A stretch of 64,000 bases of DNA from Ehretia macrophylla (taxonomy: Eukaryota; Streptophyta; Magnoliopsida; Boraginales; Ehretiaceae), in NCBI GenBank assembly GCA_037974665.1, contig CM075765.1, forward strand, positions 57,483,747 through 57,547,746, read 5' to 3'. Under the pieces are notes generated by a model. The model did not search any database. It saw only the letters and a program-made list of their open reading frames with translations, and was not told where the DNA came from. Shown piece by piece: positions 44,475-55,831 of this stretch. Position numbers and translations under genes: made by a program. The number at the start of each line of letters is the position of its first letter. Within the stretch, counting starts at the first letter, position 1.

Positions 44475-45588
44475 GTTCAAGAAGGTATAACACTTAACGT
44501 TTAGCCTAAACTCCACAAATTCTCCAAAAAATCGGCAGCATAACGGCCGTAATTGGGCTCTTTAGTTTAACCTAGTTTTCTAAATGCCTCTGAACTTTCA
44601 ATCTCAATTTCATTTCCAACTAAGAATACTATTTATCACCAGTCGAAACGCCTGCTAGTTATCTCGAAGTCTCGTTTGATTAACAACCTAGCATGATACT
44701 ATGTCTCGTTTCTTGGTTAATTCCTTGTTACAAAAGTACCTGTTGATCTTAGCCTAACAATAAGTACCTGTTTGAGATTGGATAGATTCATTTTACTTAA
44801 TCCTTACCTGGTATACTAGCCAGTAGCGATAGCAAAAATGACCATAGTAGTGTTTATCTAGTTATGATCAGTACAAGCCAAAATTAGACCCCAAATTACA
44901 ACGGAGGTCATTTACAATACAACAACAAGCAAAATAAGAAATAGTCTTCAAGCAACATGTCATTCACAAAATGGCCATAGGCAAATAAGACACAGAGGGC
45001 AAGCAATCATTCCAAGGAATCATCAATAGGCACGTTGTCCTCGGGTACCTGTTCCTAGTCTTCTTCACTTGAGATGATAAAAGAGGGTGAGTCCTTATGA
45101 ACTCAGCGAGGGGGAATGAGAAATAAGTTTTGAAACTCTTTTTCCAATTCAACTTATGAAAATTCCTTTTGCAGGCATGCCATATATCACAAGTAAGTTC
45201 ATAATGTAATATAAAAGTAAAAGAACACAATTACCCGTCTTTCCTCCCCGAGGTCCTCTAGGAACCAAGCGAGAGTACTTATAGACATAGTAAAAAGGAT
45301 ACGGTGAGCTTTTGCTCTCAGTTCATTTCCTGTACCAGTTGTTGCGGCCGACTTCAAATCATCCCCTTATCACGCCAAATGGGTGTACTCTGGATGTACC
45401 CCGAAATCCTACGACCCAACTCTCCGAGAAAGTCTAGCCCCTAAGCGAGAGAGGGAATTGGACAATGGTAGTCACGGTTGCACTGGCAAGCCCAATGCCG
45501 CCCGGTGTGCGTGAACGCTACCATGCCAGAATGAAAGGTTGCAACCTTGTATGCAATGCACATTTATGACATTTAATATATCACATTA

Positions 45589-45614
45589 GGAGGACAACAA
45601 ACTAGGGTGCCTCC
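45589..45614 (-). ncRNA. Conserved LTR leader stem-loop (element B 3' LTR, one mismatch)
   Basis: On the minus strand: left arm GGAGGCACC, loop CTAGTTT, right arm GTTGTCCTCC. One pair is lost and the loop has one change compared with the 5' LTR copy. Confidence 0.5.
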
Positions 45615-47976
45615 GAACAGTCATAAGATTGCACAATGACAAGTAAACACGCGAGGCACGATATGACAAGTAATTTCACTTGAAAAGCACATGGAGTTAT
45701 ATGAATATTAAACGAGCAACCATGTAACGCATGTAAATCAAATCATATAACTCATTTCGAAGTTCACGTAATCAAATAATAATATTATTCAACATGCAAC
45801 GACATCTACGTGGGGCTGGGTGCAAGAAAGGCCTACTTGTCAACATGTAATCATTGAAATCATGTTTATGGCTATGAGGGCAACTACGGGCAGCCTACTA
45901 ATTACATAATTAAACAAGATATTCATAGGATTAACACTTAGCGAGTTTTCCTAGTCATTGGGGTTCTAATTCATGCTTACCCGTGCAATTAAGCCGTAAG
46001 TTGTCACGTAACTAAACTCAAGCCATGCATTGATTAATTCAAACACCCTCAAGCATTCAAAACAGTCTACACAACATCCCAATGCCACAATCCCAAGAAT
46101 TTAATACAATAAGAGAAGTTACAATAATTTTCAAGGCAAATCACTAGATGAAAACCTCACTCCAATGGTCTGTTTTCTCACAATCATTGAGACAAGCAAA
46201 CAAACTCCAATTCCAGTGAACAAAATGTCAAATTATATCTTAAGGAGTGAACTAAATCCAGAAATAAACCTCACATCATTTGGAGTTCGGGTTCAAGAGT
46301 TATAGCCAAAACCGTGAGACTACGCAAAACTGTCTAGATTTACACACATTTCAATACTTGTCGTTTTCGAGGACCTTAGGGTCCGATTTAGCCTTAGTCT
46401 ATTTCTGACAAAAATGTCTAGAACCGAAAAATATAGCAGTAAACAAAATTTCATGCATTTTGGATATCATTTACTAAGTCAAAACTGGTTCGTTCTATAA
46501 GGACAGTGAATCTGCCAAAACCTGCTTCATTTTCCCAGATTTGGACACATTTTGATATTTTGCCATTTTGAGGACCTTAGGATCAAAATTAGCTTTGGCC
46601 TATTTCTACGAAAAATTCTCAAAACTGGAAAAAATAGTCACCTACTAATGTTCACGCATTTTCAACATCATCTACCTGGTCAAAATCACTTCGTTCCAAC
46701 AGAACAGAAAGCTGCCAAATACGCGATTTCACCTATCTTCACATTCTAACCAAATATCTTGCCATGTCTTGCCATCCATGCTTACAAAAGTTCATGTACA
46801 CAGATATATCACAAGTACAGAGGTAAAAATAGACATTTAAAGGCATGCATGTGGTTTTTGAAAGCTTTTCAAGAAGTTTTAGCCCTCACCTTAGCAAGAC
46901 AACAAAGAAGATGCACAAACTCTTGATGAAGCACAATGTTGACCTTTTTCCTTGCTTAGCCGAGAGACCACTTGAGATTTCTCTAATTCCTAGCTTAGTA
47001 ACCATGTTCTTAGTATGTGCAAGTGGCTAGAATAAAAGAAAATGAAATGGAAGCTAACAAACTTACCTAAGCCGAAAATAATGTGCTATGAGCTTGCATG
47101 TGCGTTTCTTTGCTCCTAGCTTTGCTTGGTCGAGCTCCTAAGTAGCTTGCATGACTTGATGAACCATTGAGTGATAAACTTAAGCTATGGAGAGTGAAAT
47201 AGCAGCTAGGGCCGAGAGAGAGGGAGAAGAATGAGAGAGTGAGAGAAAATGCGAGAAAGAAATGGAAGCTTGAGGAACTTTGATGCATGTGTCGGCCTAG
47301 GGCCTTGAAATTTCTGATTTTATGTCTTCAAGAGCATGTTTGAATCATCCTAGCATGGGCAATTGGAGTGTGTCGAGAATGGTGGAGCTTTGGGTAGAGT
47401 TTTGAGCCAATTTTTTTATGCTTGTGTCATAGAATGTCTAGGTATAGATTTTGAAATTGAAATGCTTGTTCAATGCTCCATGTGGTTGGCCAAGCTAGTG
47501 TTCAAATCTGAATTTTTTGTCTTGGTTGAGAATTATTTAATTGTGTGTTGGAGAAGTGCAAAAGAATAAGGAATAAAGAATAAGAATGTCTAGCTTTTGG
47601 TGCAATTTCGTCTTCGGGTGAGTCGACTTAGCATTTTAATATTAGTTAGTAGAGTTTGTAGGATTAATTAATGATCTAGTGCTTCGTGTAAGATGCTTTC
47701 TTGATTAGCGTGCAGGCACGCTTTCCTAGGTTTAGGGCACACACTACGAGGTAGGGACAAACTACGAGATGAATGTGCGTTTCCCAAGTAAATGCACGTA
47801 ACCCTAAATGTATGCACGTAATTCAATGCAAGGCACACAAAAAGAAACACAATTCTTAAACCTAGGTCAAGGCACGCAAATCTAAGTTAGGGCACACGGA
47901 ACCAGGAATCGCACGCTAATCGAGTCGGGCCTCACATCCTCCCCTCCTTAAAAGAATTTCGTCCCAAAATTCAATA

Positions 47977-50900
47977 TTACCTTTGAAATAAAGCTGGATA
48001 CTGTTGCTCCATCTGGTCTCGCCTTTCCCATGTTGCTTCTTCAACTGCATGGTGATCCCACAACACTTTCACCATCGGTATAGATTTGTTGCGCAACTCC
48101 CGATCTTGCTGGTCTAGGATCCGAATGGGCTTCTCTTCATAACACAAGTGCTCCCGAAGCTTCAACGGCTCTGGCCCCAAGATACGCGATGGATCATGGT
48201 GATACTTTCGTAGCATTGAAACATGAAAAACGTCATGGATATTGGAGAGGTTTTGGGGTAGTGCCAGGCGATATGCCAATTTGCCAGCCTTCTCAATTAT
48301 CTCAAATGGTCCTACAATCCTCGGGCTCAACTTTCCACCCTTGTCATGTTTAATCAATCCCCTCCGAGGTGATATCTTCAAGAACACCTTGTTGCCGACC
48401 TCAAACCCTAGGCTCAGTCTTCGTCGGTCTGCGTAACTTTTCTACCTGCTTTGGGCGGTAAGCATCCGTTTTCGGATGAGGTGGATATTATCAACAGTCT
48501 TCATAAGTTCAGGCAGAAGGGTCGGGTCAAAAGTCTTTGTCTTACCTACTTCATCCTAGTAAATTGGGGATCGACACTTACGTCCATACAATGCCTCAAA
48601 TGAGGTAATCCCGATAGTGGCCTGATAACTGTTATTATAAGCGAACTCCGCTAGAGACAGATATTTCTCCCAACCTTTCCCGAAGTCTAAAACACACGCC
48701 CTCAGCATATCCTCCAGAATCTGAATAGTTCTCTCAAATTGTCCATCAGTCTGAGGGTGATAAGCCGTGCTGAAACTCAACTTCGTTCCCAAAGCTTCTT
48801 GCAATTGCTTGCAAAATCGAGAAGTAAAACGAGGATCCCTATCTGATACAATACTCACAGGCATCCCGTGCAACCTTACAATATCCGCCACATACATATC
48901 TCCCAATTTCTCAGGACTATCTTCCTTGTTCATCGGTAAGATGTACGCTGACGTAGTCAATCTATCCACTATGACCCAAACGGCGTCATGACCCATTTGT
49001 GACCTGGGTAGGTCTATGACAAAGTCCATAGTTATGTGTTCCCATTTCCATGGAGGAATTTCCAACGGCTGAAGTAAACCTGCTGGTCGTTGATGTTTCG
49101 CTTTGACTCTCTAGCAAGTCAAACATCATGCCACAAACTCCGCAATCTCTCTCTTCATGTTATTCCACCAATAGTGTTGCTTCAAATCCTAGTACATCTT
49201 TGTTCCGCTTGGGTGAATAGTATATCGTGAATTATGGGTTTCTTCAAGAATCTTCTTTTTCAACTCTGGCTCATTAGGAACACAGATCCAATTCCTAAAT
49301 CTCCAAATACCATCATCATGAAACTCGAAATCTGTGTTGCTTTCTTTAATCTTCTGAAACTATTGGTCCTTCTGTTGAGCCTCTCGTAATTCAGACAATA
49401 AGGTCGATTGAACTTGTGTAGTGGCAAAAAGTAACCCTTTTTGAGTCATTTGTGGTTTCCACAAGAATGCATCCTCCAACAACTCCTGCACCTTAACTTC
49501 CAGTTTTGTCATGCTCGCCTTCCGACTTAAGGCATCTGCAACTACATTTGCTTTAATGGGCACATAATTGATTATGCAGTTATAATCATCCAAAAGCTCC
49601 ATCCACCGTCTTTGCCTCATGTTCAACTCTTTTTGCGAGAACAAGTATTTCAAGCTCTTGTGATCAGTAAACACCTCGAATTTGTTACCCCACAGATAGT
49701 GCCTCCATTTCTTGAGTGCAAACACAATAGCCGCTAACTTTAGATCATGGGTCGGGTAGTTCAATTCATACGGCTTCGGTTTCCTAGAAGAATACGCATT
49801 CACTCTACCATTTTGAATCAACACACAACTTAGTCCTTCCTTCGAAGCATCGCTATAGATTACAAAACCTTGACTCCCTTCAGGCAATGCAAGAACAGGT
49901 GCGGTAGTCAATCTCTTCTTCAATTCTTGGAAGTTGTTCTCATACTTATCATCTCACACGAACTTCGTTTTCTTTTGAGTGAGCTTTGTAAGTGATCCTG
50001 CGATCTTTGAGAAATCCTTCACGAACCTCCGATAATAGCCGGCTAGACCAAGAAAACTCCGAACCTCCGTAACGTTTTTCGGCTTCTTCCAAGACATCAC
50101 CGCTTCTATCTTTGCTGGATCTACTGCTATTCCCTCTTGGGATATGATGTGCCCCAAAAATGCAATCTGCTGCAACCAAAATTCACATTTGCTTAACTTT
50201 GCATACAATTGATGCTCTCGAAGTTTCTGCAGTACCAATCGCAGATGTTGTTCATGCTCAGCCTCGAATTTCGAGTATACCAAAATATCATCAATAAAGA
50301 TCACCACAAATTGGTCCAAGTAGAGTTGAAACACCCTGTACATCAAGTCCATAAAAGCTGCAGGGTCATTAGTTAGCCCAAATGGCATCACCACTTATTC
50401 ATAATGCCCATATCTCGTCCTGAAAGCCATTTTAAGCACATCCTCCTTTTTGATCCGCAACTGATAGTACCCTTCCCTAAACTCGACCTTTGAATACACT
50501 TTGGCTCCCTGAAGTTGATCAAACAACTCGTCGATCAGTGGAAATGGGTATTTATTCTTGACGGTCACTTGGTTCAATCCTTGGTAATCGATGTATAGCC
50601 TCAACGTTCCGTCTTTCTTCTTTACAAACAAGACTGGCGCTCCCCACGGAGAAGAACTTGGTTGAACAAACCCCTTCTTCAACAATCCTTGCAATTGGTC
50701 CTTCAATTATTGTAGCTCGGCCGGTGCTATACGATAGGGAGCTTTAGATATCGGCTGGGTGCCAGGCAGTAATTCTATAATGAACTCGATCTCCCGATTT
50801 GGGGGTAAACCGGACAATTCTTCTGGAAACACATCAGCATAATCTTTAATCACTGGCATCTCCTCCAACTTAGCTTTGTTTGACGGCTTGTTGATGAGGT

Positions 50901-52488
50901 AAGCTAAGTATCCACTACACCCTTTCCTCAAGGACTTCACTGCTTTCGTAGATGAAATGATGGAACTCCCGGTGAAGTCTCTTCGACCCATGACTTCCAA
51001 TATTGGTTGACCAGGTATCTGGAATGTTACAATCTTCGTCCGGCAATCTAGTTGGGCATGATGCTTTGCCAACCAGTCCATCCCTAAGATGACTTCATAG
51101 TCTCGAAAAGGTAATACAATAAGACTGGCTGAGAATTCCCTATCTTTAATTTGAATTTTACATGCTTTACAAGCTGAGCTAGTAACAAGTTTAGAACCCA
51201 TCGGAGTACCAACTTCTACTTCGTAAGGCAAACATACAACTTTCAGTTTCACACGTTGCACACATAAGGGAGTAATAAATGAATGAGTAGCACCTGGATC
51301 AATTAGCACCCTAACAGGTTGATTCAATATCAATAATGTACCTTCAACAACAGTGGTCTCCTCTGGAAGCTCCTCGCACTTAATAGCATAAGCTCGGGCC
51401 TGAACTCTAGGAACTAGAGTCTTGCCTCTACCAGCTGGTTTAACTTGATTTTGTCCTCCTTGCCATTTAGGGCAATCCTTGATCTGATGCTGATCACTGC
51501 CACACTGCACACATCATCCTGACTTCTTCCAGCACTGGGCCTCGGTATGCCCCTTCTTGTCACAGTAAGAACAGTTGATAGACTGAGTAACAGGTGAACT
51601 ACTTGTGGATCCACGAGTAGAAGAGGCTGATGGCGCTTTAGTCGGGCCACGGTTATTAACTGGTCTATTTTGGCTCTGGCCCTGACTACGACTCTGGCTT
51701 TGGAATTCCCTCTGTTGACCAGGAGGTTGGTATGGTTTCTTGTTCGGCTGGCTCGAACCGGCTTTATCAAGTTTTCTCTTCTCAACTCGGGAAGCAGCAG
51801 CAAAGAGAGCATAATAGGTATCAAAGTCATGCGAAGCCAACTGGTCCTGAATTTCCGGCCTCAACCCATTCATAAATTTTCACATCTTCGCCTCAGGAGT
51901 ACTGACCATGTATTGAGCATAACGGGACAGTCGGTCAAAACGAGCCTCGTACTGGGCCACCGTCATGTTACCCTGGTTCAAGTGCATGAATTCCTTAATC
52001 CGCCTCTGCTTGGAAACTGCAGGTACATATTTTTCCTTGAAAGCCTTAACGAAATTACCCCACAAGCGAGATGTCTGATCAGTTTCCCAAAGTGCCTCCA
52101 CAGCGTGCCACCAATGCTCGCCATCCCCGTGCAACAGAAACACAGCGAACTCAACCTTTTCTTCATTAGTATAGTCAAGTGGTCTGAAAATCCTCTCAAT
52201 CTCAGACAGCCAATCCTCTACCTTTTCATCATCAGCTTCCCCGTGGAATTTGGACGGGCGAAAGTCAAGAAACTCCCGCATTCTGCTATGTCTCCCATGG
52301 TTACCATCATTCATGTTGTTGTTGTTGTTTGTTTCATGTGCATCTTGACGTTCCATCACTCACGACACGCAATCCATGGCATTCGCCATCATGTTAAACA
52401 TAGCCATGCCGGGATTAGTTTGATAAGCATCTCCGGTCTCTTGGGGCTCACCGCTCCTATTAGTAGTACGGGTACTAGGGCCAGCCAT
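47977..52488 (-). pseudogene. Ty3/Tekay gag-pol polyprotein, 1503 codons with 12 in-frame stops
   Basis: The frame starts at ATG 52488 (MAGPSTRTTN) and keeps phase to 47977. In order: gag capsid (about residues 75-230), two zinc knuckles (CSYCDKKGHTEAQC near 305 and CVQCGSDQHQIKDC near 327), protease (LIDPGATHSF near 395), reverse transcriptase (active site FIDDILVYS near 732), RNase H (IYSDASKEG near 878), integrase HHCC zinc finger (about 1090-1130), core with [18 protein letters not shown] and the ERT glutamate (about 1150-1250), GPFEI block, and a Tekay-type chromodomain tail (IRILDQQDRELRNKSIPMVK, near 1455). Stops begin at 52362, 51882, 51516, 50709, 50397, 49956, 49362, 49191, 49128, 49113, 48558 and 48444. 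There is no frameshift. At least ten stops are explainable as C-to-T or G-to-A changes from CGA, CAG or TGG codons. Confidence 0.93.
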
Positions 52489-52740
52489 CTATAGGCACAT
52501 ATTACGATGCACAATTTATTGGAATACGACAAGACAAGAATTTAATGCATAAGATATGCAACATATAATTTTATATGGATACACAATTCTAGAAACAATT
52601 AAGACATGTTAATCACATAAGCACATAGAACATAGAAGACACAATTAACATTATCACACAATAACATATAAACAAGTCATCCTAATTACCTTAGGGCTCT
52701 ACCCATGGTCCGAGACTTAAACCCAGCTTAAGCAATCTAA

Positions 52741-52752
52741 GCTCTGATACCA
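52741..52752 (-). other. Primer-binding site, initiator tRNA-Met (element B)
   Basis: The plus strand reads GCTCTGATACCA, the complement of TGGTATCAGAGC, 12 bases inside the 5' LTR boundary at 52765. The spacing is nearly the same as in element A. Confidence 0.9.
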
Positions 52753-52764
52753 TTCTTCTAAGGG

Positions 52765-55104
52765 TGTCACACCCCAACCCGATCTATAGAGGTTAGACTA
52801 GGTTGTGATCTAAACATTCAAGTTATTTCATGTACTTAATCGTTCATGAAGGTTTGATACTTCACGTTTAGCCTAAACTCCACAAATTCTCTGGAAAACC
52901 AGCAGCATAACGGCCGTATTTTTGGCTCTTTAGTTTGACCTAGTTTTTTAAATGGCTCCGAATTTTCAATCTCAATTTCAGTTCCAACTAAGATTACTAT
53001 TTATCACCAGTCGAAACGCCTGCTAGTTATCTCGAAGTCTCGTTTGATTAACAACTTAGGATGATACTATGTCTCGTTTGTTGGTTAATTCCTTGTTACA
53101 AAAGTACCTGTTGATCTTAGCCTAACAATAAGTACCTGTTTAAGATTGGATAGATTCATTTTACTTAATCCTTACCTGGTACTTCATAATCCTATGATAG
53201 ATACTAGCCAGTAGCGATAGCAAAAATGACCATAGTAGTGTCTATCTAGTTATGATCAGTACAAGCCAAAATTAGACCCCAAATTACAACGGGGGTCATT
53301 TACAATACAATAACAAGCAAAATAAGAAATAGTCTTCAAGCAACATGTTGTTCACAAAATGGCCATAGTCAAATAAGGCACGTAGGGCAAGCAATCATTC
53401 CAAGGAATCATCAATAGGCATGTTGTCTTCGGGTACCTGTTCCTGGTCTTTTTCACTGAAATGATAAAAGAGGGTGAGTCCTTGTGAACTCAGCGAGGGG
53501 GAACGAGAAATAAGTTTTGAAACTCTTTTTCCGATTCAACTTATAAAAACTCTTTTTGCAGGCATGACATATATCACAAGTAAGTTCATAATGTAATATA
53601 AAAGTAAAAGAATACAATTACCCATCTTTCCTTCCCGAAGTCCTCTAGGAACCAAGCGAGAGTACTTATACACATAGTGAAAAGGATACGGTGAGCTTTT
53701 GCTCTCAGTTCATTTCCAGTATCAGTTGTTGCGGTGGACTTCAAATCATCCCCTTATTACTCTAAATGGGTGTACTCCGGATGTAACCCGAAATCCTATG
53801 ACCCAACTCTCCGAGGAAGTCTAGCCCCCAAACGAGAGAGGGAATTGGACAATGGTAGTCACTGTTGCACCGGCAAGCCCGATGCTGCCTGGTGTGCGTG
53901 AACGCTACCACGCCAGAATGAAAGGTTGCAACCTTGTATGCAATGCACATTTATGACATTTAATATATCACATTTGGAGGTCAACAAAGTAGGTTGCCTC
54001 CGAGCAGTCATAAGATTGCACATTGACAAGCAAACACGCGAGACATGATATGACAAGTAATTTCACTTGAAAAGCACATGGAGTTATATGAATATTAAAC
54101 GGGCAGCCATGTAACGCGTGTAAATCAAGTCATATAACTCATTTCGAAGTTTACGTAATCAAATAATAAGATTATTCAACATGCAATGACATCTATGTGG
54201 GACCGCGTGCGAGAAAGGCCTACTTGTCAACATGCAATCATCGAAATCATGTTTAGGGCTATGAGGGAAACTACGGGCAGCCTACTAATTACATAATTAA
54301 ACACGATATTCATAGGATCAACACTTAGCAAGTTTTCTTAGTCATTGGGGGTTCCAATTCATGCTTACCCGTGCGATTAAGCCCTAAGTTGTCACGTAAT
54401 TAAACTCAAGCCATGCATTGATTAATTCAAACACCCTCAAGCATTCAAAACAGTCTACACAACATCCCAATGCCATAATCCCAAGCATTTAATGCAACAA
54501 GAGAAGTTACAATAATTTCCAAGGCAAATCACTAGATGAAAACCTCATTACAATGGTCTGTTTTCTCACAATAATTGAGACAAGCAAACAAACTCCAATT
54601 CCATTGAACAAAATGTCAAATTAAATCATAAGGAGTGAACTAAATCCAGAAACAAACCTCACATCATTTGGAGTTCGGGTTCAAGAGTTATAGCCAAAAC
54701 CGTGAGACTACGCAAAACTGGCTAGATTTGCACACATTTCCATACTTGTTGTTTTTTAGGACCTTAGGGTCAGATTTAGCCTTAGTATATTTCTGACAAA
54801 AATTTCCAAAACTGAAAAATATAGCAGCATACCAAATTTCATGCATTTTGGATATCATTTACTAAGTCAAAACTGGTTCGTTCTACAAGGACAGTGAATC
54901 TGCCAAAACCTGCTTCATTTTCCCAGATTTTCCAGATTTGGACACATTTTGATATTTTGCCATTTTGAGGAATTTAGAGTCAAAATTAGCTTTGGCCTAT
55001 TTCTACGAAAAATGCTCAGAACTGGAAAAAATAGTCACCTACCAATTTTCACACATTTTCAACATCATTTACCTGGTCAAAATCACTTCGTTCCAACAGA
55101 ACAC
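52765..55104 (-). repeat. 5' LTR of element B, truncated
   Basis: Starts TGTCACACCCC on the plus strand and matches the 3' LTR up to TTCCAACAGAACA at about 55104, where 3' LTR homology (to about 46708) ends. The lost part would include the leader donor site, the 5' exon and the U3 promoter, so this copy could not be transcribed from its own promoter. The stem-loop is kept at 53976-54001, and the acceptor-like TTTCAG ends at 53456, followed by an acidic frame (SEKDQEQVPEDNMPIDDSLE, then TGA). Confidence 0.9.
53976..54001 (-). ncRNA. Conserved LTR leader stem-loop (element B 5' LTR)
   Basis: On the minus strand: left arm GGAGGCAAC, loop CTACTTT, right arm GTTGACCTCC. Nine Watson-Crick pairs form with one bulged A, the best-paired copy in the window. 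Confidence 0.58.
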
Positions 55105-55600
55105 TGAGGTAGATGCTCTTTCCGAAGGGACTGCCCAGAAAGTCGACGAATTACACGGACTCATTGAATTTGGGGCTTCCTGAATTGCGATGGAAGGGGG
55201 CCACATTACTCTTTTTGAGGGCAGTCCCCATGTTTTGGGGCAATGGGTTCATTCGAAAAGAATGAATGTTTCTATTTTGGAAATCATTCATGTGGATCTT
55301 CTTAGAAATGGGGAGACCAGCCCTTATTTCAAAAAGGGGCTCGAGGCCCTGGGTAATCAATATGTGGTAACGCACAATAGCCCACTTGCGCAGTTTTCCC
55401 TTTGCCCTATGGACTTGCCTTTCTCATTCACAAATCTATCTTTGTTTATTCTACTAACTTTCGGTTTGGTCCTACTTTTGCTTCATTTTGTTACTAAAAA
55501 TGGAAGAAGAAGTTTCGGTAGAAGAGGAAAAATCAATGGGTGCCAGAGTTGCTACAATTGCTTCAACGGGAGCTATTGTCAATATTGGAAATGTCTTTAG
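55105..55600 (+). pseudogene. atp6: atp6-like N-terminal region, fused to atp9
   Basis: An ATG at 55190 opens a 136-codon frame. Residues about 63-107 ([45 protein letters not shown]) match the start of the conserved part of plant mitochondrial ATP synthase subunit a, including its first membrane helix. The preceding about 60 residues (MEGGHITLFEGSPHVLGQWV onward) may be an atp6 presequence, which is variable in plants. After VTKNGRR the frame enters atp9 DNA in the wrong phase and stops at 55600, so most of atp6 is missing. The left end joins the truncated LTR at 55104. Confidence 0.75.
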
Positions 55601-55755
55601 TTCCTCGATTCATTCCGTGGCATGAAATCCATCATTGGCTAAACAATTATTTGGTTATGCCGTTTTGGGCTTTGCTCTAACCGAAGCTATTGCATTGTTT
55701 GCCCCCAATGATAGCCTTTTTGATCTCATCCGTATTCCGATCGAAGAAAGAAGGT
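55518..55755 (+). pseudogene. atp9: atp9 pseudogene (in-frame TGA, frameshift)
   Basis: The frame from 55518 reads [15 protein letters not shown], then [18 protein letters not shown], a TGA, then [20 protein letters not shown] and AIALFAP. This is ATP synthase subunit c, the ring-forming proteolipid. The TGA replaces an arginine codon (SVARNPSLAKQ in the family), as expected from CGA to TGA. After LFAP the frame shifts by one base, so the C-terminal helix is lost. No proper start codon is present because the gene begins inside atp6-like sequence. Nothing here could make a working subunit c. Confidence 0.88.
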
Positions 55756-55831
55756 TTTTCATTCAACCAACTATCTTTTTGAAGCAGATAGTTCACAGTG
55801 CCTATTCTATAGATACTGGAAAAGAAAGCAA

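Larger units (their letters stand above)
41350..47936 (-). repeat. 3' LTR of element B (interrupted)
   Basis: Begins TGTCACGCCCC on the plus strand and ends CTCACA at 47936. Without the 3043-bp insertion and the duplicated TAATC it is about 3.54 kb, of the same family as the element A LTR. The minus-strand leader interval runs from a donor-like CTAAG/GTGAGGG at 46890/46889 to an acceptor-like TCAAG ending at 45068 (1822 bp). The stem-loop is at 45589-45614. The ACGTG-type array lies near 47690-47936. Confidence 0.9.
41350..55104 (-). mobile_element. Element B: Ty3/Tekay chromovirus with nested insertions
   Basis: A minus-strand LTR retrotransposon. Its 3' LTR is 41350-47936, interrupted from 41427 to 44474 by a nested insertion and its TSD copy. 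The interior is 47937-52764 (4828 bp), and the 5' LTR is 52765 to about 55104, truncated. The primer-binding site (reverse complement of TGGTATCAGAGC) is at 52741-52752. The polypurine tract abuts 47937 (AAGGAGGGGAGGA on the minus strand, identical to that of element A). The interior encodes gag, protease, reverse transcriptase, RNase H, integrase and a chromodomain in a single frame broken by stops. The 5' LTR loses its outer end, so no TSD can be assigned. Confidence 0.93.

Noticed and set aside
43594..44516. Overlapping frames of 95-122 codons in the TRIM region
   Set aside because: They arise from the TRIM LTR repeats; no protein motif, and both strands are equally open.
51670..52494. 274-codon plus-strand frame opposite gag
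   Set aside because: Antisense shadow of the gag frame, whose capsid and zinc-knuckle motifs are clear on the minus strand.
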